Assembly: GCA_038210375.1 (NCBI GenBank)
Contig: JBBQWT010000026.1
Coordinates: 1-39,776, forward strand
From: JBBQWT01 sp038210375
GTDB lineage: Bacteria > Acidobacteriota > Terriglobia > Terriglobales > Acidobacteriaceae
Direction of reading: 5' to 3'
Length of the DNA: 39,776 nucleotides
Made by a program: the position numbers and the translations under genes. Shown here in pieces: positions 1-7,475 of this stretch; positions within the stretch are counted from its first letter, which is position 1; each line of letters begins with the position of its first letter. The notes under the pieces are model-generated. The model saw nothing but the letters and a program-made list of their open reading frames with translations. It searched no databases and was not told the origin of the DNA.

Positions 1-122
1 GGATCCACGAGTACAACCACCACCGGCCCCACCAGTCGCTCCAAAACCGGACGCCCGCCGCAACCCGACAAGCGTTCGCTCAACCTCAACCCCTAACAAA
101 TATCGAGGCCCTTTGTGTCTAG
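1..122 (+). CDS. C-terminal tail of an integrase-type transposase (cut by window edge)
   Basis: Reading frame 3 gives a tail beginning HEYNHHRPHQSLQNRTPAA and stopping at TAG 120-122. The YN..RPHQSL..RTPA pattern is the well-known end of the DDE/rve integrase core of IS3- and IS481-type transposases, just after the catalytic glutamate. Only about 39 codons are present, so family and completeness cannot be decided. No terminal inverted repeat is recognisable after the stop. The frame-1 reading of the same bases is low complexity and does not resemble a known protein. The call rests on one short motif. Confidence 0.55.
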   Translation, partial: IHEYNHHRPHQSLQNRTPAATRQAFAQPQPLTNIEALCV

Positions 123-633
123 TTTAGGAGGGTGCATTACAGTAGCAAGCAAAAGAAGTAGACGTGTGATTATGATCGTTTCTATATGCTTTGCTTTGGG
201 CGCTATCGGTATGGGTTGGGTTTACAAGGATTTTACAAAACATATCGACGAAATTGGTCATTCGCAGTTTCGCACAGTTGCAATTCCACTCGGATCCTCC
301 AAAGTGATATATGCGAGGAGAGAAGGCCGTGGGTTGAACTATGACGTGCTTGCACTGTCGCCTGATCCTAATCCTTGCTCTCACGCGAACCCTCACACGG
401 ATTACATCTTCCGTTACGACGGTACTCCGCTTTATGTAGCGCAAACTAAAACCGGGTTGGAAGTGTACAGATTTGGTTCGGTTGAATTACCTTATTCGGG
501 GGCTACTGCGATCGATGTTGAAATCAAGCGTCTCCCAATCGAAGAGTTCCGCTCGATCGTGGGGACGTACAATGAACGTCACATCCGGAAGGTAGATGTC
601 TCTTTCACAACTGACTCGCGCGGATGTAGATGA
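115..633 (+). CDS. Hypothetical membrane-anchored protein
   Basis: I do not recognise the family. The 172-aa product has a basic N-terminus (SKRSRR), one hydrophobic segment at about residues 20-38 (IVSICFALGAIGMGWVY) and then a soluble domain, so it looks like a type II single-span protein facing the periplasm. The GTG at 115 has GAGG six bases upstream; GTG 166 and ATG 172 are alternatives that would trim the basic lead. It overlaps the transposase tail by 8 bases. Codons are AT-richer than in genes further right, which suggests an accessory or transferred gene. The soluble part holds two cysteines, no obvious catalytic motif. Confidence 0.5.
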   Translation: MSSLGGCITVASKRSRRVIMIVSICFALGAIGMGWVYKDFTKHIDEIGHSQFRTVAIPLGSSKVIYARREGRGLNYDVLALSPDPNPCSHANPHTDYIFRYDGTPLYVAQTKTGLEVYRFGSVELPYSGATAIDVEIKRLPIEEFRSIVGTYNERHIRKVDVSFTTDSRGCR

Positions 634-872
634 GTGTGGCATTCTCCAATCGGACTGGGTAGTGACGCAACTACGATATTTTGGCGGGTTGTCTTCGACG
701 TGAAATGTGGTGGGGAGAAGCCAGGGTGGGGAGAAACCAGGGACAGACGGGACGTTTTCCGGCGGCCACGCTGTGTTCTGGCCCGCACGCTAGAGATCGA
801 ACTTCAGAGTTTCCTGTTTCTGTCGACCGCCGGATTGGTTGGACGACCTCCCTTTTGCGAACTTAAAGAGCG

Positions 873-951
873 GGCGGGTGGCCCACACGATTAGAGTGCG
901 GATGGCTAGACGATTGGGTGGCCCTCGATAAGAGTGAAAGCCAGGTGCCCC
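873..951 (+). repeat. Two adjacent GGGTGGCCC-type degenerate repeats
   Basis: The unit at 873-900 reads GGGTGGCCC, a few bases, then GATTAGAGTG. The unit at 916-951 reads GGGTGGCCCTCGATAAGAGTG. The same consensus reappears inverted at 1141-1170 and directly at 2282-2308. These resemble short interspersed intergenic repeats; no stem-loop of obvious strength is formed by a single unit, but 873-900 can pair with 1141-1170. Confidence 0.5.
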
Positions 952-1140
952 GCTCGGTTAGGGCGAGATATCTTTCAGCGAAATGCATGTCTTTTTTTCG
1001 GGATACTTCCGATCTGGTGAAGACCGGTGTTATCTTCCAGCTATGCCGGGGAACCAAACACCTTCAACGCCAATTCATTTGAGACCCAGGCGGTCGGGGT
1101 TGAGCATGTCTCGCCCACTCATTGCGTGCCGCAATGAAGT

Positions 1141-1170
1141 GGGGCACCCTAATCTTATGGGCCACCCGCC
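1141..1170 (-). repeat. Inverted member of the GGGTGGCCC repeat family
   Basis: The reverse complement reads GCGGGTGGCCCATAAGATTAG then GGTGCCCC. It shares the 12-base block GCGGGTGGCCCA with 873-884, plus the following ATTAG and GTGC blocks, so the two copies form an imperfect inverted pair about 240 bases apart. Confidence 0.5.
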
Positions 1171-1271
1171 ACTGGTAACATAGACGGCCCTGACGGTTTA
1201 CGCTCTGGGATAGAGATTCACGAAGGTCCTGGGGCTTCAGAAGGCTTGTATGCTTATTCCCGGCGGCCCTG

Positions 1272-1430
1272 ATGCCCGCGACGACTTTCAAGAGTTTCAT
1301 CTCCAGTTTAATTGATCAGGATTTGAACAATGGATATGGACAAAACATCACCGTAATTTTGCTGGATCGGAGCGTCGAACCCGAGCTGGCTAAAACATCC
1401 GACGAAATTCCCATGGAGAACCCTAAGTAA
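1272..1430 (+). CDS. Possible 52-aa small protein or gene remnant
   Basis: An open frame starts at ATG 1272 (MPATTFKSFISSLIDQD) and ends DEIPMENPK at TAA 1428-1430, 11 bases before the next gene's start. Its stop overlaps the AAAGG that could serve as that gene's ribosome site, which would fit translational coupling. There is no convincing ribosome site of its own and I recognise no family. It could equally be the 3' remnant of a longer decayed gene. Confidence 0.25.
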   Translation: MPATTFKSFISSLIDQDLNNGYGQNITVILLDRSVEPELAKTSDEIPMENPK

Positions 1431-1441
1431 AGGCTTCCCAA

Positions 1442-2275
1442 TTGATTTCTATGCAAATTTTTCGGCGTTGGCTTTTGGTTGCATTACTTTCGGTTCCAGC
1501 GTGGGTTGCAGCCTCCGGCCAAGAAAATTCTAACCGCAAGGCGAACGTAAAGAACAATTTAAGAAAAAAGGATTTTTGTGGCGAAACTTCCCATCAGATT
1601 TCTGCGCTGACTTCCAAACAACAAGAGTTGCTGCGGAAATATGGGGTGGTTGAAGGCAATGGTAAAGACAAGATAATTATCAGCGAAAAACTTGTCCCCG
1701 ATTGCTTTACGCGCGTACACTTTGGCCGATTGATTTCAAGAATCCTGGGAACTGGGTCCGCCGGCGAAGAAGAGACGTTTGCCAAGAATCACTCAACTCT
1801 CTTGGGGCGGGTAGTTCGAGCATTATGGCCGGTGATCGCGGAGTCACCGGCAGTTCCCAACGATGGAGCCCTTCCTGACGAGAAATGGGCATTGCTGAAC
1901 GAGCCCGCCCTGAGTGATTCTGACGTTACTGCGATTGTATCTGCGGAGATTGAAAGTGGGCTTGATGGAAATGTTGCCTATCTTCTGTTCCACCGCACGT
2001 TGCCACAACTTAATGTTCAGATAATCTCCATCTTAGACGTTAATTCTAAATCGGTTAAAGGGCGATTGAGAAGTACATCGGAAAAGCTCTATGCTATCGC
2101 GATCTTGAGTCGTAAACCCAAACCGAACCTCTTGCTCGCGCTGTGGCAGCTCGAGCAATTAGAGAGCCCATCACCTGTCGAACAAACAACAATCGAAAAG
2201 ATGAGTCGCAAGCTCAGGAGCAACAGGGCTGTAGAGTGGAAGGATATGGACGAGCTTGCGGCAGAGGAACTCTGA
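1442..2275 (+). CDS. Hypothetical exported protein
   Basis: The 277-aa product is not recognised. An N-terminal signal peptide is visible (RRWLLVALLSVPAWVAASGQ), so it is probably exported. The TTG at 1442 has AAAGG (1429-1433) 8 bases upstream; ATG 1451 is the alternative and would still leave the signal peptide intact (274 aa). The mature part is a mostly helical, charged protein with two cysteines (GDFCGE-like region near residue 45 and PDCF near residue 90) that could form a disulfide. Codon use is less GC-biased than in the chromosomal genes to the right, like the orphan at 115-633, suggesting both belong to an accessory segment. Confidence 0.55.
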   Translation: MISMQIFRRWLLVALLSVPAWVAASGQENSNRKANVKNNLRKKDFCGETSHQISALTSKQQELLRKYGVVEGNGKDKIIISEKLVPDCFTRVHFGRLISRILGTGSAGEEETFAKNHSTLLGRVVRALWPVIAESPAVPNDGALPDEKWALLNEPALSDSDVTAIVSAEIESGLDGNVAYLLFHRTLPQLNVQIISILDVNSKSVKGRLRSTSEKLYAIAILSRKPKPNLLLALWQLEQLESPSPVEQTTIEKMSRKLRSNRAVEWKDMDELAAEEL

Positions 2276-2281
2276 ACAGCC

Positions 2282-2664
2282 GGGTGCCCCTCGATAAGAG
2301 TGAAGGCATTGTCAAGTGCACACTGATCCTGTGCAGGTTTTGATTCCCGCTGAGTTGGCCAGAGGTGGTTGAGGACCAGGAATCCGCAAACTCACGCGGT
2401 AATCACTTGCGGTGGAACTTCATCATTCCACCACCCATCGATACGGTCTTGACTGCGACCATGCTTGTTCACGGCAACCCCGAGGTCTCTCCACTCCGCC
2501 GCGCCAAGGCCCGCGGTCTCCGGTCGAGATGACAATACTTTGAAAGGCAGGTTGGGACGGGTTGTGGAGAATGAACCCTAAGCAAAACCGCCGCCCGTGC
2601 TGGGCGAAAAGTTTTTGCCGGGGCTTTTCGTATTAAATATTGAGCGCAGGCTGCCTGTGACCCT
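2282..2664. other. Intergenic stretch with repeat, hairpin and possible relic
   Basis: 2282-2308 is a fourth GGGTGGCCC-type repeat unit. 2411-2432 forms a 7-bp hairpin (GGTGGAA/TTCCACC, 8-base loop). A plus-strand frame running through about 2362-2531 reads like eroded coding sequence (NHLRWNFIIPPPIDTV) without a start, and may be a gene relic. 2485-2532 (TCTCCACTCCG to CGGTCGAGATGACA) resembles intergenic repeat sequence common in Acidobacteriota; this last point is from memory and unchecked. Confidence 0.35.
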
Positions 2665-3660
2665 TCACTTTGACTTCGTCCTCATAGCCAGTTCCCGGCG
2701 AGCCCGCTCGCTCCGCGCCAGATCCTGTGCGGCCGCCGCCCAATCCGCAAACTCAAATTGAAAACCCGCCTGCACGAGCCGCCCCGGGACGACCCGCCGG
2801 CTTTTCAGAATCAGCTCAGTCTCCGATCGCATGAGAAGAGCGCCGATATGCAGCATCCACCGGGCGGCGGGAAGGCCAATGCGCGTGCCCCATGCATTAC
2901 GTAACACCCGCATGAATTCCCGGTTGGGCAGCGGGTGGGGAGACGAAATGTTGACCACTCCGTCGATCTCAGGGTGGTTGACCAGAAACTCAAGGGCCCG
3001 CATGAAATCCGTGCCGTGAATCCATGAGATGTATTGCTTGCCGGAAGCCGCGGTCCCGCCCAGCCCCAGGCGCACCAGGCGAAGCAGGGTATCGAAGATG
3101 CCATGGGGCGACGGCCACATGATCATGGCGCTGCGTAATGCAATCTTGCGCGTGCGCGGTGTTTCCGCCGCAAAAAATTCGCGCTCCCAACTGCGGGCGA
3201 CATCAATGCTGAAGCGCCAGGTCTCGGGCGCGCCCGGTTCCATCCCGCCCAGCTCGCCGCCGGCTTCGTCCATGGGACGATCGAGGGAGTGGCGATAAAT
3301 CGTCGCGGTGCTGGCATTCATCCATAGCGCGGGAGGCCGCGCCACCAGGCGAATCACCTCTCCCAGCAAACGCGTGGATTGCACGCGAGACTCCATGATC
3401 TCGCTGCGGTGGCGTGGGGTATAGCGGCAGTTCACGTTGCGCCCGGCGAGATTGATGAGTACATCGGCGCCGTCAATGACTTCAGTCCACGGGCCCTGCT
3501 GGCGTCCGTCCCATAACAACGTGCGCCATGGCGCGCTGCACGGCTGCCGGGCCAGCACCGTGACCTCGTGCCCGGCTTCGTGAAAATGCTGCGCCAGCAT
3601 TTGACCCACCTGCCCACTGCCACCGGCGATCACGATCCGCAAATTGGCTGCACTGGTCAT
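2665..3660 (-). CDS. TIGR01777 family NAD-dependent epimerase-like protein (SDR39U1/YfcH type)
   Basis: The 331-aa product is an extended short-chain dehydrogenase/reductase-like protein of the TIGR01777 group. The N-terminal Rossmann fingerprint is IVIAGGSGQVGQMLAQ (residues 9-24). ADVLINLAGRNV (about 64-75) is the typical second strand of this family, and the C-terminal part (about 265-320, RMVLHIG through VVPGRLVQAGFQF-like sequence) matches the DUF1731 tail. Length is close to the usual 300. The substrate of the family is not established; a cytoplasmic NAD(P)-binding role is inferred. It is transcribed away from the XRE-flotillin operon, with about 195 bases between them. The GAAGG before the start is very close to the ATG, so initiation is probably weak. 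Confidence 0.9.
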   Translation of the reverse strand: MTSAANLRIVIAGGSGQVGQMLAQHFHEAGHEVTVLARQPCSAPWRTLLWDGRQQGPWTEVIDGADVLINLAGRNVNCRYTPRHRSEIMESRVQSTRLLGEVIRLVARPPALWMNASTATIYRHSLDRPMDEAGGELGGMEPGAPETWRFSIDVARSWEREFFAAETPRTRKIALRSAMIMWPSPHGIFDTLLRLVRLGLGGTAASGKQYISWIHGTDFMRALEFLVNHPEIDGVVNISSPHPLPNREFMRVLRNAWGTRIGLPAARWMLHIGALLMRSETELILKSRRVVPGRLVQAGFQFEFADWAAAAQDLARSERARRELAMRTKSK

Positions 3661-3796
3661 GCCTTCAGTCTAGATCAGGCGGCACGCGCCGCCATGCGAT
3701 TCTTCAGGATGGCGCCATTCGCTTCACTTCGGTTTTCCCGAGGCTGCCTTCCTCCAGTGCCCTCCCAACCTCAACAAAAGAAACCAAATAGAGTTC

Positions 3797-3844
3797 TTGA
3801 CAACCAAGATTTCAAATTGCAATATATGAATTGCAATCTGCAAT
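3797..3844 (+). promoter_or_regulatory. Promoter with ATTGCAAT operator array
   Basis: A perfect -35 TTGACA lies at 3797-3802. With a 17-base gap the -10 would fall on CAATAT (3820-3825), a poor match embedded in the operator. Two exact palindromes ATTGCAAT occur at 3816-3823 and 3830-3837, 14 bases centre to centre, and a third half-matching copy (TCTGCAAT) at 3837-3844 is offset by 7 more. They cover the -10 and start region, as expected for an autorepressor site of the XRE protein encoded 13 bases downstream. The binding protein is inferred from position. Confidence 0.6.
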
Positions 3845-3856
3845 AGAAGGCTGGAC

Positions 3857-4396
3857 ATGAAACTGGGCGAGAAAATCCGTTACCTGCGCGCCGTCGAAGG
3901 CGCCGTCCGCGGGCTGGGCTGCGAGATGACCCAGGCGGAAGTGGCCCGCGCCATCAAGAAAGAGCTCAGAAAAAATATCAGCCAGTCCTACCTGTCGCAG
4001 ATCGAAAACGGCGCGCGCCCCCACCTGACCAACACCAGCCGCATGTTGCTGGCGAAGTTTTTCAAGGTGCATCCCGGCTACCTGGTGGACGACCCGGACG
4101 GATATCACACCGAGCTCACCTCCAACCTGAACGCCCTTGAAGACAAACTCGATCTCTGGCTGGTGCAGGGCGCGGAGCGTTTCCGCCGCGATGCCGTGGT
4201 GCGCCACGGCCTGCTGCAACTCGCCAAGCATAAGGAAACGCGCAAGTGCCTGGCCTTGATGGGAGCGATTTTAGAAACGCCCGAGCTAATGGACCGCCTG
4301 CTGCAAGTGCTGCAGCCGGAATTTGACCGTCACGACGCCGGTAATGGCGGCCTTCACGCCGCAACCCAGCGGGGAAATTACAGGAAAACCTTATGA
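3857..4396 (+). CDS. XRE-family transcriptional regulator of the flotillin-PspA operon
   Basis: The 179-aa protein has an N-terminal helix-turn-helix of the XRE/Cro type (about residues 25-60; MTQAEVARAI, then SQSYLSQIENGARP as recognition helix). The rest is a helical effector or dimerisation domain, about residues 85-160, with no ligand motif I recognise. AGAAGG at 3845-3850 gives good spacing to ATG 3857. The stop overlaps the next gene by ATGA, so regulator and NfeD-like protein are translationally coupled. The palindromic sites just upstream suggest it represses its own operon. Likely role: a dedicated switch for the downstream membrane-stress genes; the inducing signal cannot be read from sequence. 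Confidence 0.85.
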   Translation: MKLGEKIRYLRAVEGAVRGLGCEMTQAEVARAIKKELRKNISQSYLSQIENGARPHLTNTSRMLLAKFFKVHPGYLVDDPDGYHTELTSNLNALEDKLDLWLVQGAERFRRDAVVRHGLLQLAKHKETRKCLALMGAILETPELMDRLLQVLQPEFDRHDAGNGGLHAATQRGNYRKTL

Positions 4397-5112
4397 CCTG
4401 GGAAACTTTTTATCTTCTTTGTTTTTTCGTGGGACTTGGAATGAGCGTGATCACGTTCTTCTCCGGCACGCTGCATGCGCACCTGCCCAGCCGGCTGCAC
4501 CTGCCCCACTTTGGTCACGGCGCCCAAGGCGCTGCGCCGCCCCACGCCGGCGGAGCGGCGCATGGCGCGGGAACGGGCGCCCATTCCGGCGGGCATGTCT
4601 CCTTGTTCAACTTCTCCAGCATGATGGCGTTCCTGTGCTGGTTTGGCGGCATGGGATACCTGCTCACCGACTACGCCCACCTTTGGCCTGCGCTGGTGCT
4701 GGTGCTGGCGACGCTTACCGGATGGGCCGGCGCCGCCATCGTTTTCTGGGTGCTGGCCAGGTTCCTCATGGGACACGAGCGTCCCCTGAACCCGGAGGAT
4801 TTCGAGATGGCCGGCGTCATGGCCACGGTATCCAGCGGAGTGCGCGCCGCGGGCACCGGGGAAATCGTCTTCCTGCAGGCGGGGACCCGCAGGGCATGCG
4901 GCGCACGCAGCGATGCCGGCGCCGCCATCCCCCGGGGATCGGAAGTGGTGGTCACCAGCTTTTCCAAGGGGATCGCCTACGTTCGCCCCTGGTCGCAGTT
5001 TGCCGACGAGAACCTCGTCCATCTTTCCGACGATGACCTTGCCGGCGCCGGTGACCGTTCTCAGCCCGGAGAAGACTTGCAGAAGGCTGAAGGCGCAAAA
5101 GATCTGATTTGA
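4393..5112 (+). CDS. NfeD/YuaF-like integral membrane partner of flotillin
   Basis: The 239-aa protein has a first membrane helix at about residues 6-26, a His/Gly/Ala-rich stretch at 28-68 with nine histidines, two further helices at about 72-92 and 97-126, and a C-terminal soluble domain (about 135-215) in which GEIVFLQAGTRRA and GSEVVV resemble the OB-fold beta-barrel of NfeD/YuaF and YqiJ proteins. Such proteins are membrane partners of flotillins and are usually encoded beside them. The start overlaps the regulator stop (ATGA) and AGGAAA precedes it. The flotillin ATG follows 30 bases after its stop. The histidine-rich segment is unusual and could bind metal; that is inference. Confidence 0.75.
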   Translation: MTWETFYLLCFFVGLGMSVITFFSGTLHAHLPSRLHLPHFGHGAQGAAPPHAGGAAHGAGTGAHSGGHVSLFNFSSMMAFLCWFGGMGYLLTDYAHLWPALVLVLATLTGWAGAAIVFWVLARFLMGHERPLNPEDFEMAGVMATVSSGVRAAGTGEIVFLQAGTRRACGARSDAGAAIPRGSEVVVTSFSKGIAYVRPWSQFADENLVHLSDDDLAGAGDRSQPGEDLQKAEGAKDLI

Positions 5113-5142
5113 GTTTTGAAATTCAGTTACGCGGAGGCGTTT

Positions 5143-6594
5143 ATGGTTGGAATTTCGTTTTGGATCGTAGTAGGCGGCATGCTGGTTTCGCTGATGCTGA
5201 TCGTGGGGTTGCTGGCCAAGCTCTATCGCAAAGCCGCTCCCAACGAGGCGCTGGTGGTGTATGGAATGCAAGGGTCGCGCATCATCGTCGGGCATGGCAC
5301 CTTTATTTTTCCCGTCATCGAAAGCTATAAATCGCTTTCGCTCGAGCTAATGTCGTTCGACGTGGCGCCGCAGCAGAACCTTTACACCAACCAGGGCGTG
5401 GCGGTCACCGTTGAAGCCGTGGCCCAGATCAAGATCAAATCCGACGACGTTTCCATCCGCACCGCCGCCGAACAGTTTCTCAGCAAGACGCCGCAGCAGC
5501 GCGAGGAGCTTATCCGCCTGGTGATGGAAGGGCATCTGCGCGGCATCATCGGCCAGCTTACGGTCGAACAGATCGTCAAAGAGCCGGAGATGGTGGCCGA
5601 CCGTATGCGCTCCACCTGCGCTGAAGACATGAACAAGATGGGACTGGAAGTCATTTCATTCACCATCAAAGAAGTGCGGGATTCCAACGAGTACATCACC
5701 AACATGGGGCGTCCGGACGTGGCCCGCATCAAGCGCGACGCCGACGTGGCCACCGCCGAAGCCGAGCGGGACACTGCCATGCGAAGGGCCATCGCCCAGC
5801 GCGAAGCCGCGGTGGCCAAGGCCCAGGCGGACCAGGAACGAGTGCTGGCCGAGACCCTCTCCCTGGCCAAGCAGGCGGAATCGCAGCGCGATCTCGAGGT
5901 CAAGCGCGCTACCTTCCTCGAAGTGACCAAGAAACAGCAGGCGCAGGCGGACAAAGCCTACGAGATCCAGACCAACATCATGCAGCAGCAGGTCACCGCC
6001 GAAGCGGTGCGGGTGCAGCAGATTGAGAAGGAATCCCAGATCAAGGTGCAGGACGCGGAAATCCTGCGCCGCGAGAAGGAGCTCATCGCCACCGTGCTCA
6101 AAGGCGCGGAAATCGAGAAGCAGCGCATCCAGTATCTGGCCGAAGCTGAAAAAATGCGTCTGATCGCCGAAGCCGAAGGCCACGCCAGCGCCACCCGCAA
6201 CCAGGGCGAGGCCGAAGCCGAGATCATCTTCAAGAAAGGCGAAGCCGAGGCCAAAGCCATGAACGTCAAGGCCGCGGCCTTCCAGGAATACAACCAGGCA
6301 GCGGTCATCGACAAGCTGCTCACCGGCATGCCCGAGATCGTGCGCGCCTTGGCTGCTCCGCTGCAGAACGTGGACAAGATCACCATCGTCTCCACCGGCA
6401 ACGGCGAAAATGCCGGCATGCACAAGGTCACTGGAGATATGGCCACGATCGCCGCCCAGGTGCCCGCCCTCTTCGAGGCCTTGAGCGGGATGAAGATGGG
6501 CGATCTCTTCGACAAGGTGCGAGTGATCGGCGACAAGGCGCCGCGGCCCGCCGAAGTCGGCGGCAGTCTCTCAACTACGGGTGACCGGCCGTAA
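5143..6594 (+). CDS. Flotillin (SPFH/band-7 membrane scaffold, YqiK/FloT type)
   Basis: The 483-aa protein has one N-terminal membrane segment (about residues 5-26), an SPFH domain (about 35-200) including APNEALVVYG, LTVEQIVKEPEMVADR and GLEVISFTIKEV, then a long Ala/Glu/Lys/Gln coiled coil (about 210-390) rich in EAEAE-type repeats, and a C-terminal assembly region (EIVRALAAPLQNVDKITIV). This is the normal flotillin layout and length. It would sit at the inner membrane and organise detergent-resistant microdomains. I chose ATG 5143 because GGAGG (5133-5137) is five bases upstream; the frame stays open to a TTG at 5116. It lies in an operon after the NfeD-like gene, the standard pairing. Confidence 0.93.
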   Translation: MVGISFWIVVGGMLVSLMLIVGLLAKLYRKAAPNEALVVYGMQGSRIIVGHGTFIFPVIESYKSLSLELMSFDVAPQQNLYTNQGVAVTVEAVAQIKIKSDDVSIRTAAEQFLSKTPQQREELIRLVMEGHLRGIIGQLTVEQIVKEPEMVADRMRSTCAEDMNKMGLEVISFTIKEVRDSNEYITNMGRPDVARIKRDADVATAEAERDTAMRRAIAQREAAVAKAQADQERVLAETLSLAKQAESQRDLEVKRATFLEVTKKQQAQADKAYEIQTNIMQQQVTAEAVRVQQIEKESQIKVQDAEILRREKELIATVLKGAEIEKQRIQYLAEAEKMRLIAEAEGHASATRNQGEAEAEIIFKKGEAEAKAMNVKAAAFQEYNQAAVIDKLLTGMPEIVRALAAPLQNVDKITIVSTGNGENAGMHKVTGDMATIAAQVPALFEALSGMKMGDLFDKVRVIGDKAPRPAEVGGSLSTTGDRP

Positions 6595-6698
6595 CCGGCG
6601 CCGGCCCTCTGGATACGAAATGGAAATCGCCCGGCCCATGCCGGCATTCAATAAGAAAGCTAACCACCAATCACCGCAATTCTTAAGGAGGCAGAGAG

Positions 6699-7367
6699 AT
6701 GACTTTACTGGAGCGAGTTTCAACCCTGGTGCGCGCCAATTTGAATGACCTGATCGAAAAGGCGGAAGACCCCGAAAAACTGATGAAGCAGATCATCCTC
6801 GATATGCAGAACCAGTTGCTGCAGGTAAAAACCCAGGTGGCGATCGCCATCGCCGACCAGCACCTGCTGGAAAAGAAGCAGGCGGAAAACGAAGAGAAAC
6901 ATGAGGCCTGGGTACGCAAGGCGGAAGTTGCGGTCACCAGAAAAAAGGATGACGACCTGGCCCGCGCCGCTCTCGAACGCTCGCTGGGATACAAGCAGTT
7001 TGCCGAAAGTTTTGGCCAGCAGGTGGCCGATCAGAGGACGCAGGTGGAAAACTTGAAATCCGCACTCTACACCCTGGAACAGAAGATGGCCGAAGCCAAA
7101 GCCAAGAGCGATCTGCTCATCGCCCAGCACCGCCGCTCGCGCACCGTGCAAAGGGCGGGCGAAGCCCATAAAGCCATCGCCAGCAGCGGCGCCGCGGTGG
7201 CGCTCGACCGCATGCGCGACAAGATCACCCGGCTCGAAGCCACCAACGACGCTCACCGCGAGGTGCACGGTGAATCGCTCGACGACCGCTTCGATGCCAT
7301 GGACCGGGAAGAGAAGATCGACCGCCTGCTGGCGCAGATCAAGGAACGCAAGAGCCTGCCGGCATAG
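6699..7367 (+). CDS. pspA: PspA/IM30 family membrane-stress protein
   Basis: The 222-aa protein starts MTLLERVSTLVRANLNDLI, the amphipathic N-terminal helix typical of PspA/Vipp1, followed by AEDPEKLMKQIILDM and an almost continuous coiled coil to about residue 190. PspA proteins bind stressed inner membrane as ESCRT-III-like polymers and preserve proton-motive force. AAGGAGG (6685-6691) is a near-perfect ribosome site. It lies 104 bases after flotillin on the same strand with no terminator between, so it is probably the last gene of the XRE-NfeD-flotillin-PspA operon. A PspF-type activator is not nearby; the XRE protein may replace it. A strong hairpin follows. Confidence 0.92.
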   Translation: MTLLERVSTLVRANLNDLIEKAEDPEKLMKQIILDMQNQLLQVKTQVAIAIADQHLLEKKQAENEEKHEAWVRKAEVAVTRKKDDDLARAALERSLGYKQFAESFGQQVADQRTQVENLKSALYTLEQKMAEAKAKSDLLIAQHRRSRTVQRAGEAHKAIASSGAAVALDRMRDKITRLEATNDAHREVHGESLDDRFDAMDREEKIDRLLAQIKERKSLPA

Positions 7368-7399
7368 TCGTGATGCAGGGCAATGCGAGCAGCCTGCCT

Positions 7400-7428
7400 G
7401 CGCGGTCCGAAGACGAATCGGACCGCGC
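7400..7428. terminator. Hairpin between convergent genes
   Basis: An 11-bp perfect stem GCGCGGTCCGA/TCGGACCGCGC with a 7-base loop lies 32 bases after the pspA stop and before the convergent gene's stop. There is no T-run on either side, so it may be a weak or Rho-assisted terminator or an mRNA 3' stabiliser. Confidence 0.5.
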
Positions 7429-7475
7429 CCTACGCGTTTGGGTTAGCCGCTGAAGGACGCTGCGTTTTCCGCCGA

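Larger units (their letters stand above)
634..1271. other. Gene-poor stretch with degenerate repeats
   Basis: No reading frame here looks coding on either strand. The interval holds three members of a degenerate repeat family (listed separately) and a G-rich stretch around 710-755 in which GGTGGGGAGAAGCCA and GGTGGGGAGAAACCA lie 16 bases apart. It looks like decayed intergenic DNA next to the transposase remnant. Confidence 0.5.

Noticed and set aside
1..6. GGATCC at the very start as a biological signal
   Set aside because: More likely a cloning or assembly boundary than a biological feature; cannot be decided from the sequence.
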